Shown here one piece after another: positions 1-8,993 of a DNA stretch of 64,000 nucleotides. Within the stretch, counting starts at the first letter, position 1, and each line of letters starts with the position of its first letter. The notes under the pieces were generated by a model that made no database searches, had not been told where the DNA came from, and worked only from the letters and a program-made list of their open reading frames with translations. The DNA comes from Sphingobacterium sp. ML3W (GTDB lineage: Bacteria; Bacteroidota; Bacteroidia; Sphingobacteriales; Sphingobacteriaceae): contig NZ_CP009278.1 in the NCBI RefSeq assembly GCF_000747525.1, positions 2,728,001 to 2,792,000 of the forward strand, in the 5' to 3' direction. Position numbers and translations under genes: made by a program.

Positions 1-696
1 TTCATAATGGGCACCTTGAGTGTTACCTTAGTGGCTTTGTTGATTTCCTGTCCACTTTGTATTTTAACTTCCATATATTTAACAGAGTACGCCTCAGACA
101 CATTAAAAAACATAGTTTTGCCACTCATCAATGTCTTGGCCGCTATTCCTCCAGTACTCTACGGTGTATGGGGAGTGTTATTTATTGTGCCCGCTATCCA
201 ATCCTACATTGCTCCCCTATTTGGAGTTTCTACCTCAGGTTATACCATTTTAGCTGGGGGTATTGTTCTGTCTGTTATGATTTTCCCTATCATGATCAGT
301 ATTATGGTTGAGGTGTTGAAAACAGTGCCTGCAGAGCTTAAAGCAGCTTCGTTATCTTTGGGAGCTACCAAATGGGAGACTGCCAAAAAAGTAATTCTGC
401 GAAGAGCAAAGCCAGGAATCATAGCTGCGATTGTACTTGCTATATCCAGAGCATTTGGCGAGACCATAGCCGTTTTGATGGTTTGTGGTAATGTACCTAA
501 AATACCCACTTCAATTTTTGATGCGGGCTACCCTATTCCGGCATTAATTGCAAATAATTTTGGAGAGATGATGTCTATTCCTTTATACGATTCGGCACTT
601 ATGTTTTCCGCCTTACTGCTCTTCGTCATTATTTTTGGATTTAACTTAATTTCTCGCATCATACTCAATAGACTGGAGGGCAAGCATAATGGATAA
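1..696 (+). CDS. pstC: Phosphate ABC transporter permease PstC (5' end outside window)
   Basis: Inner-membrane permease subunit of the high-affinity phosphate importer; it pairs with PstA to form the channel driven by PstB. The frame is open from base 1 (first in-frame ATG at 7), and the visible part starts in the middle of the permease fold, so the N-terminus lies outside. About 230 residues are seen, with several hydrophobic helices. The binding-protein-dependent transport loop is clear: AELKAASLSLGATKWETAKKV followed by RAFGETIAVLMVCGN, the EAA-type motif that contacts the ATPase. It overlaps pstA by 8 bases, so translation is probably coupled. The phosphate-binding protein PstS is presumably upstream, outside the window. 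Confidence 0.95.
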   Translation, partial: FIMGTLSVTLVALLISCPLCILTSIYLTEYASDTLKNIVLPLINVLAAIPPVLYGVWGVLFIVPAIQSYIAPLFGVSTSGYTILAGGIVLSVMIFPIMISIMVEVLKTVPAELKAASLSLGATKWETAKKVILRRAKPGIIAAIVLAISRAFGETIAVLMVCGNVPKIPTSIFDAGYPIPALIANNFGEMMSIPLYDSALMFSALLLFVIIFGFNLISRIILNRLEGKHNG

Positions 697-1543
697 TCTT
701 AAAACAAGACTTTTAAAAGAAAAGATAGCAAAAGGATTCATGCGACTTTCAGGCATGTTGGTTACAGGATCGCTTTTCTTTATCATCGGCACTATCCTCT
801 ATAAGGGATTACCTTATCTATCATGGGAAATGGTAAGCCAGTTACCGAAGGGCGGTTTCTATATGGGCAAAGAAGGAGGAATCCTAAACGCTATTCTTGG
901 TTCCCTTTATCTTGCAGGAGTGGCAACCTTATTGGCAACCATTATTGGAGTTCCAATAGCTTTGTTTTTAAATATATATATCAAAACATCCTCAAAATTG
1001 GCGCAATATTCAAAATTGATGTTCGATATTTTATATGGTATCCCTTCCATTGTATATGGAGCAGTTGGTTTTACAATTATGGTTTATTTCGGGATCCGTG
1101 CATCCTTGCTAGGTGGTATCATTACGATTACACTCTTGACCATTCCCATCGTAGTCCGAACGGTGGATGAGCTTATCAGAACCGTGCCAACAGACTTAAA
1201 ACATGTTACACTATCCTTAGGTGCAACCAATTGGGAGGTTGCCAAAGTTTTCATTTTACATATTAAACAGGGAATTTTTACAGCAATCCTACTGGCTTTT
1301 GGACGATCTATAGGTGATGTTGCCGGAGTCTTGTTAACAACTGGGTTCAGTGACAATTTGCCTCGTTACATCGATGAGCCTGCAGCAACATTACCATTGG
1401 CTATATTTTTTCAATTGAGTAGCCCTATTCCAGAAGTTCAAGGTCGCGCATACGCATCAGCACTTATTTTAACGCTTATCATTTTAATTATAGTTATATG
1501 CACCCATATCCTATCATCGAAACAAAACAAACACAAATTGTAG
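689..1543 (+). CDS. pstA: Phosphate ABC transporter permease PstA
   Basis: Second permease of the Pst phosphate importer, 284 residues, about the usual PstA length. It has a short cytoplasmic N-terminus, about six membrane helices and a C-terminal EAA loop (DLKHVTLSLGATNWEVAKVF, then GRSIGDVAGVLLTTG). The ATG at 689 overlaps the pstC stop by a few bases, and the stop lies 5 bases before the pstB ATG, so pstC-pstA-pstB form one operon. Expression would be expected to respond to phosphate limitation, but no Pho-box can be seen because the operon start is outside the window. Confidence 0.95.
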   Translation: MDNLKTRLLKEKIAKGFMRLSGMLVTGSLFFIIGTILYKGLPYLSWEMVSQLPKGGFYMGKEGGILNAILGSLYLAGVATLLATIIGVPIALFLNIYIKTSSKLAQYSKLMFDILYGIPSIVYGAVGFTIMVYFGIRASLLGGIITITLLTIPIVVRTVDELIRTVPTDLKHVTLSLGATNWEVAKVFILHIKQGIFTAILLAFGRSIGDVAGVLLTTGFSDNLPRYIDEPAATLPLAIFFQLSSPIPEVQGRAYASALILTLIILIIVICTHILSSKQNKHKL

Positions 1544-1548
1544 CACCT

Positions 1549-2307
1549 ATGGTTCAGCCCCATATTCAAATACAAGATCTAAATATCCATATTGATGGTC
1601 ATCATATTTTAAAAAACATCAATTTATCACTACCCAATAATAGCATCACCTCAATTATTGGTCCATCGGGTTGTGGTAAAACGACTTTACTCAAGACGTT
1701 GAACCGGTTGATTGATGATACAAAAGGTGTTCAGGTATCCGGTTCGGTTTTTGTCAACGGTGAGGATATCTATGCACCTAACGCTGAAGTAACCCATATC
1801 CGAAAAAAAATGGGTCTGCTCTCGCAAAAGCCGTTTCCCTTACCCATGTCCATATACGACAATATTGCGTATGGACCACGTATACATGGAACTAAGAATA
1901 AGAAGGAACTTTCTGAAATCGTGGAAACACAATTAAAGAACGTTGGACTTTGGGAAGAAGTGAAAGATCGATTGGACCAATCTGCAACACGACTTTCCAT
2001 AGGGCAGCAACAACGGTTATGTCTTGCTCGCGGTTTAGCAGTGAAGCCCGAAATCATCTTAGGAGATGAGTCTACATCTGCTTTAGATCCCATCTCTACC
2101 CAAACGATCGAAAACCTACTTATTGAATTGAAAAAAGATTATACCATTGTATTGGTCACGCATATTTTAAGGCAAGCGCGTCGCGTCTCGGATTATATCA
2201 TTTTTGTTTATGGAGGTGAGATTCTAGAATTTGGAAAAACTGAAGATGTGCTGCTCAATCCTAAACATGAGATTACACGTCAGTATGTTAAAGGATTTAT
2301 TTCATGA
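1549..2307 (+). CDS. pstB: Phosphate ABC transporter ATP-binding protein PstB
   Basis: ATPase that powers phosphate uptake through PstC/PstA, 252 residues from the ATG at 1549. An in-frame upstream ATG at 1498 lies inside pstA and is less likely. Walker A GPSGCGKT is near residue 37, Q-loop LLSQKPFPLPMS near 90, signature LSIGQQQR near 149, Walker B with catalytic Glu near 170 and switch His in VLVTHILRQ. After the Walker B Asp-Glu the protein has Ser (GDESTSALDP) where PstB normally has Pro; the catalytic residues are intact. The phoU gene that often follows pstB is absent here. Confidence 0.95.
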   Translation: MVQPHIQIQDLNIHIDGHHILKNINLSLPNNSITSIIGPSGCGKTTLLKTLNRLIDDTKGVQVSGSVFVNGEDIYAPNAEVTHIRKKMGLLSQKPFPLPMSIYDNIAYGPRIHGTKNKKELSEIVETQLKNVGLWEEVKDRLDQSATRLSIGQQQRLCLARGLAVKPEIILGDESTSALDPISTQTIENLLIELKKDYTIVLVTHILRQARRVSDYIIFVYGGEILEFGKTEDVLLNPKHEITRQYVKGFIS

Positions 2308-2359
2308 TAACATTTTCCGATACATCATTTGTGATAAATTATTTATATTTTTATAAGAT

Positions 2360-3613
2360 ATGAAACAATTCGACTTGTCTATGAAAAATAAACTAGCCAC
2401 CATACTCATTAGTTCTCTGGCCCTATACTCTTGTTCAAATGGCACTAGTAATAGTGCAGAAGCAAACGCGGTAGATAGCATATATCCTGCAGTAGAAACA
2501 AAGGAAGCTAATACCAAGTACAAACCCGCATTTGAAGGTCAGACGCGTATCCAGGGCGTCAAGACAAACACCGCATTTGAAGGTGTTGTATTGAATACTA
2601 CCTTAAAGTCGCCTTGGGGTATTGCAGCTTTGCCAGATGGACGTTTACTTATAACTGAAAAAGAAGGAACTTTTAGAATTGCAACAACAGATGGGAAAGT
2701 CTCTGAACCTATTACAGGACTTCCTAAAGTAGATGCAGATGGTCAAGGTGGTTTATTGGGATTGACGATTGATCCAGCTTTTGCAACTAATCGCATGGTT
2801 TATTATGTATTTGCCGAACCTTCGGCAGAAGGTAATTTAACGGCTGTTGGTAAAGGCAGATTGTCTGATGATGAGAAAACAATAGAAAATGCAACGGTCA
2901 TTTACCGTGCTACACCTAAATATAAAGGAAAACTTCATTACGGAGGTCGCATCTTATTTGATAAATCAGGTAACTTAATTGTAAGTACCGGAGAGCGTTC
3001 GGACCTAGAGACAAGACCTCAGGCCCAAGACCTAAAATCAGGATTGGGTAAGATCGTCAGAATTACAACAAATGGCGAGGCTGCATCCGGAAATCCATTT
3101 GCGAACCAAGCAGATGTCAGACCCGAAATTTACAGCTATGGTCACCGAAATGTACAAGGATTAGCCCTTCATCCTGAAACTGGAGACCTTTGGGAAACAG
3201 AATTTGGCCCTCGAGGTGGAGATGAGTTGAACCGTATTGAAGCAGGTAAAAACTATGGTTGGCCAATTATCACTTACGGTTTAGAGTACAGCGGAGAAAA
3301 AGTTGGTGAACCTATTCAACAAAAAGAAGGATTAGAACAACCTGTTTATTACTGGGACCCTGTTTTGTCACCAAGTGGAATTACATTTTATACAGGAGAT
3401 CGTATGCCCGAGTGGAAAAACAATCTATTTATCAGTGGCCTAAGCAGTACACATATCGCTCGCTTGGTTATTAAAGACAACAAAGTTGTTGGCGAAGAAC
3501 GATTGTTAGAGAAAGAAGGTCAACGATTTAGAGATATCACACAAGGTTCAGATGGTGCGCTATATGCCATTACGGATTTAGGTCGTCTTTATAAAATAGA
3601 CAAAAAGAAATAA
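2360..3613 (+). CDS. PQQ-dependent aldose sugar dehydrogenase-like lipoprotein
   Basis: Resembles the glucose/sorbosone dehydrogenase family (YliI/Asd-like six-bladed beta-propellers), which oxidise sugars with PQQ. The 417-residue frame starts at 2360; a second ATG at 2381 gives a cleaner lipoprotein signal (MKNKLATILISSLALYSC, Cys near residue 25 of the long form), so the protein is probably tethered in the envelope. Family motifs are present: PWGIAALPDGRLLITEKEG, GQGGLLGLTIDP, GGRILFDKSGNLIVSTGER, YGHRNVQGLALHPETG and EFGPRGGDELNRI. PQQ and metal dependence are inferred from the family. It stands alone after pstB and ends before a strong terminator. Confidence 0.88.
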   Translation: MKQFDLSMKNKLATILISSLALYSCSNGTSNSAEANAVDSIYPAVETKEANTKYKPAFEGQTRIQGVKTNTAFEGVVLNTTLKSPWGIAALPDGRLLITEKEGTFRIATTDGKVSEPITGLPKVDADGQGGLLGLTIDPAFATNRMVYYVFAEPSAEGNLTAVGKGRLSDDEKTIENATVIYRATPKYKGKLHYGGRILFDKSGNLIVSTGERSDLETRPQAQDLKSGLGKIVRITTNGEAASGNPFANQADVRPEIYSYGHRNVQGLALHPETGDLWETEFGPRGGDELNRIEAGKNYGWPIITYGLEYSGEKVGEPIQQKEGLEQPVYYWDPVLSPSGITFYTGDRMPEWKNNLFISGLSSTHIARLVIKDNKVVGEERLLEKEGQRFRDITQGSDGALYAITDLGRLYKIDKKK

Positions 3614-3630
3614 AACAGTTCTTAAAATAA

Positions 3631-3660
3631 AAAAGGTAACCATACAGGTTACCTTTTTTT
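3631..3660. terminator. Bidirectional intrinsic terminator
   Basis: The inverted repeat GGTAACC-ATACA-GGTTACC (3635-3653) is flanked by an A-run on the left and a T-run on the right, so it can end both the + strand sugar dehydrogenase and the - strand acetyltransferase operon. Confidence 0.85.
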
Positions 3661-3723
3661 ATGAATACGTATTAACAACAAAAAGGTAGTATGATTAAAC
3701 ATGTTGTTATAAGAATTATATCA

Positions 3724-4167
3724 TTAAGAACTTAATTCCATACGATACAGGTCAAAGTCTTTCGCCCAATAGTCCTTTACAATTTGATCCAAGACAAAGC
3801 CATTTTTTTGATAAAAGAGGTACGTTAACTGTGACGTGCGTACAGTGATTTTATCAATCGTATCCATACGCTTTAAAATGGAGATACGATAGTCCAGCAA
3901 TTGGCTTCCATACCCCTTTCCCTGCTCGCTAGGAAGTACCATATCCCAACTAATCACCCCTCTTCGTTCCTCCAATTCGAGATTAATACCTCCACAAGCC
4001 ACCACCTCTTTATTTTTTTCAACAACAAAAAATTGCTCTATTTCAAAATCCAGATAGTATTTGAGATCTTCCTTTTCGGCTTGTGCAAAATAGGCTGGAA
4101 TATTCTCTTGCATGATCTGCAATACCACATCCCTATCTTTTACTTCATATGCTCTAATTAAAACCAT
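3724..4167 (-). CDS. GNAT family N-acetyltransferase
   Basis: A 147-residue single-domain GNAT acetyltransferase that would move an acetyl group from acetyl-CoA to an unknown amine. The acetyl-CoA loop fits Q/RxxGxG/A (EQGKGYGSQLL, near residue 82), preceded by strand GVISWDMVLP and followed by the C-terminal YLFYQKNGF motif typical of the fold. The start codon overlaps the end of the diacylglycerol kinase gene by about 10 bases, so both are translated from one - strand message. The substrate cannot be read from the sequence. Confidence 0.88.
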   Translation of the reverse strand: MVLIRAYEVKDRDVVLQIMQENIPAYFAQAEKEDLKYYLDFEIEQFFVVEKNKEVVACGGINLELEERRGVISWDMVLPSEQGKGYGSQLLDYRISILKRMDTIDKITVRTSQLTYLFYQKNGFVLDQIVKDYWAKDFDLYRMELSS

Positions 4168-4538
4168 AATATTTTAATTTTTGGAATAAAGATTATGATG
4201 GCTATAATAGCTGCAACAATTGCTGCAACCAATACTGCAGCCGCTGCCAAGTCTTTCGCTTTCTTCACTAAACTATTTTGTTCTTGGCAAACCAGGTCCG
4301 CGAGATTTTCAATTGCCGAATTGACTATTTCCAATGCAAAAACAGAACCAATACACAATAAGATAATCATCCACTCTACCGTAGAAATATCAAAATAAAA
4401 CCCAGCAATTACTGTAACGACAGTTGCAACAAGGTGAATGCGTGCATTGTGTTCCTCAGCAAATAGCACCTTAAAACCATCAAAAGCGTAAGTAAAACTT
4501 TTTGCACGATCCTGAAATGAGAATTTTCGATTTTTCAT
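4158..4538 (-). CDS. dgkA: Diacylglycerol kinase family membrane protein
   Basis: Small integral membrane lipid kinase (126 residues) of the DgkA/undecaprenol kinase family, which phosphorylates diacylglycerol or undecaprenol with ATP. The core is recognisable: an amphipathic N-terminus (FSFQDRAKSFTYAFDGFKVLFAEEHNARIHL), helices for three membrane passes, and the signature EIVNSAIENLADLV with KKAKDLAAAAVLVAA, including the catalytic Glu and the Asn-Ser-Ala-Ile-Glu box. In Bacteroidetes and Gram-positives this type is often an undecaprenol kinase; the sequence alone does not settle the substrate. Confidence 0.9.
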   Translation of the reverse strand: MKNRKFSFQDRAKSFTYAFDGFKVLFAEEHNARIHLVATVVTVIAGFYFDISTVEWMIILLCIGSVFALEIVNSAIENLADLVCQEQNSLVKKAKDLAAAAVLVAAIVAAIIAIIIFIPKIKILWF

Positions 4539-4558
4539 ATATTTATGCTGTAAAAAGC

Positions 4559-4594
4559 AAAAGCCGTTTCCTATATGATAAAGAAACGGCTTTT
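4559..4594 (-). terminator. Intrinsic terminator of bshB1
   Basis: Perfect 12-bp stem AAAAGCCGTTTC / GAAACGGCTTTT with a 12-base loop, 16 bases past the bshB1 stop; on the - strand it is followed by TGCTTTTT. Confidence 0.8.
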
Positions 4595-4609
4595 ATTTGA
4601 TTTTTAAAA

Positions 4610-5338
4610 TTAAATCAAGTGAAATATATCATCTACACCCAATATTTTATGAGCTGTAAAACCCTCAGCATATTTTACCTGAATAGAACGACCGAATTCT
4701 CGCGCTCTAGCAGCTGTGGATTCCATGAAATCTGGATTTGAGATATAAGTTTGTGGCTCGTCAGTATTGTTCTCCTCACCCGTGTAAAACTGCGTCTTAT
4801 AGGCTAAAACAGATTTTTCTTTTATTGCATAAAAATCAGTAATGTCCAATACGATATCAGGTTTAATATAATAATCTTGTACGATCTGTAAAACCAACCT
4901 CGGACGATGAGGCTCCTGCATTAAACCATCAATCTCAGTTTCTACCTTTCTTAGGCCAGCTAAAAAGCAAGCTTCAGAAATCATCTGCCCCGCTCTGCCA
5001 TGATCAGGATGCCTATCAGAGACTGCATTGGTAATGATAATTTCTGGTTGATATTTACGAATAGCCTTAATAACAGCAAGTTTCTCTTTTTCAGCATTCT
5101 CAAAAAAACCATCTCGCAATGCTAGGTTCTCTCGGACTGTCAAACCTAATATTTCTGCGGCATCATTCGCTTCTTGGTCTCTGGTTTCAGCAGTACCACG
5201 TGTTCCTAATTCGCCTCTCGTTAAATCGACTATCCCCACCTTTTTACCTGCTGCAACATATTTGGCCATTGTGCCACCAGCACCTAATTCTGCGTCGTCC
5301 GGATGTACAGTTATCACTAATAAATCGAGTTTTATCAT
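4610..5338 (-). CDS. bshB1: Bacillithiol biosynthesis deacetylase BshB1
   Basis: Zinc-dependent LmbE/PIG-L-type deacetylase that removes the acetyl group from N-acetylglucosaminyl malate, the second step of bacillithiol synthesis. The 242-residue protein has the metal/catalytic motif HPDDAELGAGG near residue 12 and the second motif SDRHPDHGRAGQM near 105, the hallmark pair of the family; the GIVDLTRGELGTRGTAETRDQEA region is typical of BshB1. It points to bacillithiol as the thiol buffer of this organism, which also fits the adjacent peroxidase gene. bshA and bshC are not in the window. Confidence 0.93.
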   Translation of the reverse strand: MIKLDLLVITVHPDDAELGAGGTMAKYVAAGKKVGIVDLTRGELGTRGTAETRDQEANDAAEILGLTVRENLALRDGFFENAEKEKLAVIKAIRKYQPEIIITNAVSDRHPDHGRAGQMISEACFLAGLRKVETEIDGLMQEPHRPRLVLQIVQDYYIKPDIVLDITDFYAIKEKSVLAYKTQFYTGEENNTDEPQTYISNPDFMESTAARAREFGRSIQVKYAEGFTAHKILGVDDIFHLI

Positions 5339-5403
5339 GGCGTATTGAAATTTAAATGTTTAACCAACTATTGTACACAAATGTAGTAAACATTTCGCTT
5401 TTT

Positions 5404-5898
5404 TTACTGCTCTGATAATAATTGCTCCACACGTTTTTTTACTTTGGTAGCATTTGGTGAAGTTATTGGGTAAAAATAATCTACTACTTCACCTTTTTTA
5501 TTAATGAGGTATTTATGGAAATTCCAAACCGGTTTACTTTCAATATGACCATTTTCAATTTTACTGGCTAGGTATTTATACAAGGGCGATGCATATTCTC
5601 CAACGACATGTGTACGCTTGAATATGGGAAAATGCACCTGTTGATTTATTCTACAAAAAGTTTCTAAGGTATAGCCTGTCAAAGGCTCCTGTTTACCAAA
5701 ATTATTGGAAGGAAAAGCAAGTATCTCAAAGCCCTCATTTTTATAGGTTTGATATAGCTTTTCTAAAGATTTATATTGGCGCGTAAAAAGACACTGACTG
5801 GCTGTATTAACGATCAGTAAGACTTTTCCTTTATAATCAGCTAATGATTTTTCTTGACCATTAAACTGTAAGGCAGCAAAATCATAAACTGTTTTCAT
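5404..5898 (-). CDS. Glutathione peroxidase-like thiol peroxidase
   Basis: Thioredoxin-fold peroxidase of the GPx family, 164 residues. The peroxidatic Cys lies in NTASQCLFT (near residue 36; no selenocysteine), with Gln in NNFGKQEP and Trp in KPVWNFHKYL completing the catalytic triad. Bacterial cysteine GPx proteins usually accept electrons from thioredoxin rather than glutathione; that is family knowledge, not visible here. It has no signal peptide and so is cytoplasmic. It lies 16 bases downstream of the DUF4294 gene on the same strand, so the two are probably co-transcribed. Confidence 0.92.
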   Translation of the reverse strand: MKTVYDFAALQFNGQEKSLADYKGKVLLIVNTASQCLFTRQYKSLEKLYQTYKNEGFEILAFPSNNFGKQEPLTGYTLETFCRINQQVHFPIFKRTHVVGEYASPLYKYLASKIENGHIESKPVWNFHKYLINKKGEVVDYFYPITSPNATKVKKRVEQLLSEQ

Positions 5899-5914
5899 AA
5901 TTAGTTATTTATAT

Positions 5915-6553
5915 TTAAAAATACCGATGCTCTAATCTCGATTTTTGAAACTCTCTAATAATATTTTCTATCTCATAATCCTCTCGGGGATCATACGTGT
6001 TTTTGAGGTTGTGACCAAATATTTTAGCCACACCCTGGTATAAAAATGCAGACAGCCCCCCTTTCATCTGTTTGACCATTTCATAGCTCGAGTGCCCGGT
6101 TTGTCTATCTATCAATTTGATGAGTATCTTGCCCTGGGTGATACTCATGTTCTTAATTTCTTTATTAAACATAGATTTCACCTCGTTTTCACAAACTTCG
6201 ATTAATTTCTTTTGTTGTTTCTTGTCTGTTACCAATGCAAGTTCACGATCCAATTGGTCATATCTTTTTTGCGCAAAAATCGCATAAGGAAGCACCCGTA
6301 AGACGTTGCGTTTTAGTCTTAAGTACTCTTTTTTCGCATCTTCTGATTTCCAGACACGTTGTTTCGTTATTTTAACTTCAGGAACTAAGAACCAAGGTAG
6401 TCTTTCTCCAGTCTCTAAAGTCGTCATATTAAACTCCTCAAGTACCTCCTGTTCACCCTCTCCATAAAGGGGCACAGTCAATGCTTGAGCCATCCCCAAA
6501 ACAGGGATAAAAAGCAGTGCAGAAAACAACCAACGTAAGTTTATCTTGATCAT
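5915..6553 (-). CDS. DUF4294 family secreted protein
   Basis: A 212-residue protein with an N-terminal signal peptide (hydrophobic LRWLFSALLFIPVLGMAQA, likely cleaved near residue 24). It matches the Bacteroidetes DUF4294 family, with the conserved stretch EYLRLKRNVLRVLPYAIFAQKRYDQL and a C-terminal KILIKLIDRQTGHSSYEMVK region. No biochemical function is established that I know of. It is probably periplasmic, and the charged central part is likely helical. Confidence 0.8.
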   Translation of the reverse strand: MIKINLRWLFSALLFIPVLGMAQALTVPLYGEGEQEVLEEFNMTTLETGERLPWFLVPEVKITKQRVWKSEDAKKEYLRLKRNVLRVLPYAIFAQKRYDQLDRELALVTDKKQQKKLIEVCENEVKSMFNKEIKNMSITQGKILIKLIDRQTGHSSYEMVKQMKGGLSAFLYQGVAKIFGHNLKNTYDPREDYEIENIIREFQKSRLEHRYF

Positions 6554-6703
6554 TACAATTTAAAAAATTGACTTTTTTTGTCAATAGTATTAAAAAATTA
6601 TTACATTTAATAAAAATAAATTTGGTTTCCTATTTATTCCTTTAAATTAATATTAACTAATTTAAGAAATGTATTTTTAAAATCATAATGCAACTGCAAG
6701 TTT

Positions 6704-8920
6704 ATGAAAGATTATGTGATTGATATAGAAGCAGAAAATAAAGAAATACGTAAGAGATACCGAGCATTATTACGCGCATGTAAACCAACGATGCAACGTG
6801 GCGACAAGCAAATGATCAGAAAAGCATTCGATCTAGCTTTAGAGAGCCACAAAGAAATGCGTCGTAAATCTGGCGAACCTTATATTTTCCACCCGATAGC
6901 AGTAGCACAGATTGCTGCAGAAGAGATTGGTTTGGGCACCACTTCGATTGTATGTGCACTCCTACATGATGTAGTCGAAGATACCAATATTACGCTTGAT
7001 GAAATCGAGCAGATGTTTGGTAAAAAAGTTCGTCGGATTATTGATGGTTTGACAAAAATATCAGGGATCTTCGACCCCAACAGTTCGATGCAGGCTGAAA
7101 ATTTCCGCAAAATGTTATTGACCTTGGCTGATGATGTACGCGTTATTTTGATAAAACTAGCCGATCGTCTACACAATATGCGCACCATGGAATTCATGGC
7201 CCGTGACAAACAGCTGAAAATTGCATCTGAAACAAGTTACCTCTATGCACCTTTGGCACATAGATTAGGTTTATATACGATTAAGTCGGAATTGGAAGAT
7301 CTATCCATGAAATTTACCGACCCAGATACGTATAAATTTATTGCGCGAAAACTGAACGAAAAGAAAGCAGAAAGAGAAAAGTTCATAGCCGATTTCATTG
7401 ACCCCGTACAAGAGATTTTACGTGAACAAGGGATATCTGCGCAAGTATTTGGAAGACCAAAATCCATTCATTCCATATGGAGTAAGATGCGTAAAAAATC
7501 TATTCCATTTGAGGAAGTTTATGATTTATTTGCCATTCGAATTATTATCGACACGGAAGACGAACGCGAAAAAACAGAATGTTGGAAAGTGTATTCTATC
7601 GTTACCGACCTCTATCGTCCAAATCCTGACCGCTTACGCGATTGGGTATCTTCTCCCAAAGGAAATGGATACGAGTCTCTACATACGACAGTAATGGGGC
7701 CACGTGGACAGTGGGTTGAAGTGCAGATCAGAACCAGCCGCATGAACGAAATTGCCGAAAAAGGTTTTGCAGCCCATTGGAAGTACAAAGAGTCGAATTC
7801 GGATAGCGGACTAGATCAGTGGATCAAAAAAATTAGGGAAGTGTTGAGCAATCCTGAACAGAATGCCCTAGATTTTGTGGATGATTTTAAAATGAACCTA
7901 TTCTCTGATGAGATCTTCATTTTCACCCCAAAAGGTGCTTTGATTCAATTGCCTAATGATGCCACTGCATTAGACTTTGCGTTCGAAATCCACTCGGATA
8001 TTGGTGCTACCTGTATCGGTGCAAAAGTGAATCATAAGTTGGTGCCATTGAGCCATGTCTTGCAGAATGGGGATCAAGTAGAGATTATCACCTCAAGTAA
8101 ACAAACTCCAAAAGAAGATTGGTTGAATTTTGTAGTAACTGCAAAAGCAAAATCCAAAATTCGTTCTTCATTAAAAGAAGAAAGACGCCGCGTTGCGGAA
8201 GATGGAAAGGAAATTTTAGAGCGGAAACTGAAGACGTTAAAAATAACCTACAATACCGATAACATCAATAAAGTCGCTAATTATCTGAAGTTCGCAAGTT
8301 CACAAGACTTGTTTTACAATGTAGCAAAAGGACTTGTAGATATTAAACACTTGCGGGAGTTTGTCGCCCACGAAAAAAATAATGATGCCACACTCAGTAC
8401 ACAAAACACGCAATTCAATGCGCATATTGGTGGGCTTGTAGAGAAATTACACCGAAAAGACCAAGACACCCTATTAATAGGAGACGATCTGCAGCAGATA
8501 GACTATACATTAGCACCTTGCTGCAACCCTATTCCTGGTGATGATGTTTTTGGCTTTTTGACGGTCAACGACGGCATCAAAATTCACCGTACAAGTTGTC
8601 CAAATGCTTCCAAGCTCATGGCAAACTATGGGTATCGGATCATGAAGGCCAAATGGACTTCTAAAAACGATGTATCCTTCTTGACAGGTTTACGTATTGT
8701 AGGAATTGATGATGTGGGTTTGGTCAATAAAATTACGACAGTGATTTCACATGAATTTCATGTTAATATTCGCTCACTAAGTATTACGAGCAATGATGGG
8801 ATTTTTGAAGGAAACATCATGGTCTTTGTAAATGACACTTCCCAGTTAGAAAATTTAATGAAAACGCTCAAACAAGTTAGAGGCATTACAACTGTTTCGC
8901 GTTATGAATCTGAAAGTTAA
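6704..8920 (+). CDS. Bifunctional (p)ppGpp synthetase/hydrolase (RelA/SpoT homologue)
   Basis: A 738-residue Rsh enzyme that makes and breaks the alarmone (p)ppGpp. Domains in order: HD hydrolase with ALLHDVVEDT near residue 86 and KLADRLHNMRTM near 154; synthetase domain near 240-370 (FGRPKSIHSIWSKMRKKS, YDLFAIRIIIDTED, GYESLHTTVMGPRGQWVEVQIRT); TGS domain near 400-460 (IFTPKGALIQLPNDATALDFAF); a zinc-finger-like region with CCNPIPGDDVFGF and HRTSCPNA; and a C-terminal ACT domain. Hydrolase residues are intact, so the enzyme should be bifunctional. The synthetase motif reads EVQIRT, common in the long Rsh class. It is preceded by 150 bases of AT-rich DNA. Confidence 0.95.
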   Translation: MKDYVIDIEAENKEIRKRYRALLRACKPTMQRGDKQMIRKAFDLALESHKEMRRKSGEPYIFHPIAVAQIAAEEIGLGTTSIVCALLHDVVEDTNITLDEIEQMFGKKVRRIIDGLTKISGIFDPNSSMQAENFRKMLLTLADDVRVILIKLADRLHNMRTMEFMARDKQLKIASETSYLYAPLAHRLGLYTIKSELEDLSMKFTDPDTYKFIARKLNEKKAEREKFIADFIDPVQEILREQGISAQVFGRPKSIHSIWSKMRKKSIPFEEVYDLFAIRIIIDTEDEREKTECWKVYSIVTDLYRPNPDRLRDWVSSPKGNGYESLHTTVMGPRGQWVEVQIRTSRMNEIAEKGFAAHWKYKESNSDSGLDQWIKKIREVLSNPEQNALDFVDDFKMNLFSDEIFIFTPKGALIQLPNDATALDFAFEIHSDIGATCIGAKVNHKLVPLSHVLQNGDQVEIITSSKQTPKEDWLNFVVTAKAKSKIRSSLKEERRRVAEDGKEILERKLKTLKITYNTDNINKVANYLKFASSQDLFYNVAKGLVDIKHLREFVAHEKNNDATLSTQNTQFNAHIGGLVEKLHRKDQDTLLIGDDLQQIDYTLAPCCNPIPGDDVFGFLTVNDGIKIHRTSCPNASKLMANYGYRIMKAKWTSKNDVSFLTGLRIVGIDDVGLVNKITTVISHEFHVNIRSLSITSNDGIFEGNIMVFVNDTSQLENLMKTLKQVRGITTVSRYESES

Positions 8921-8993
8921 GATCAGATGAATCTCACATTTTTTTTATCTTACAATTATTGAATCAAAATTGGTAAATTTGTAAAGAATCTTA

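Noticed and set aside
3901..4161. Open frames antisense to the acetyltransferase, the diacylglycerol kinase gene and similar host genes
   Set aside because: They lie wholly opposite strongly supported genes, have unlikely composition and show no motif.
6617..6624. TAAATTTG before the RelA/SpoT gene as a -7 promoter element
   Set aside because: No TTG/TTTG element lies at the right distance upstream, so the single box is not enough to call a promoter.
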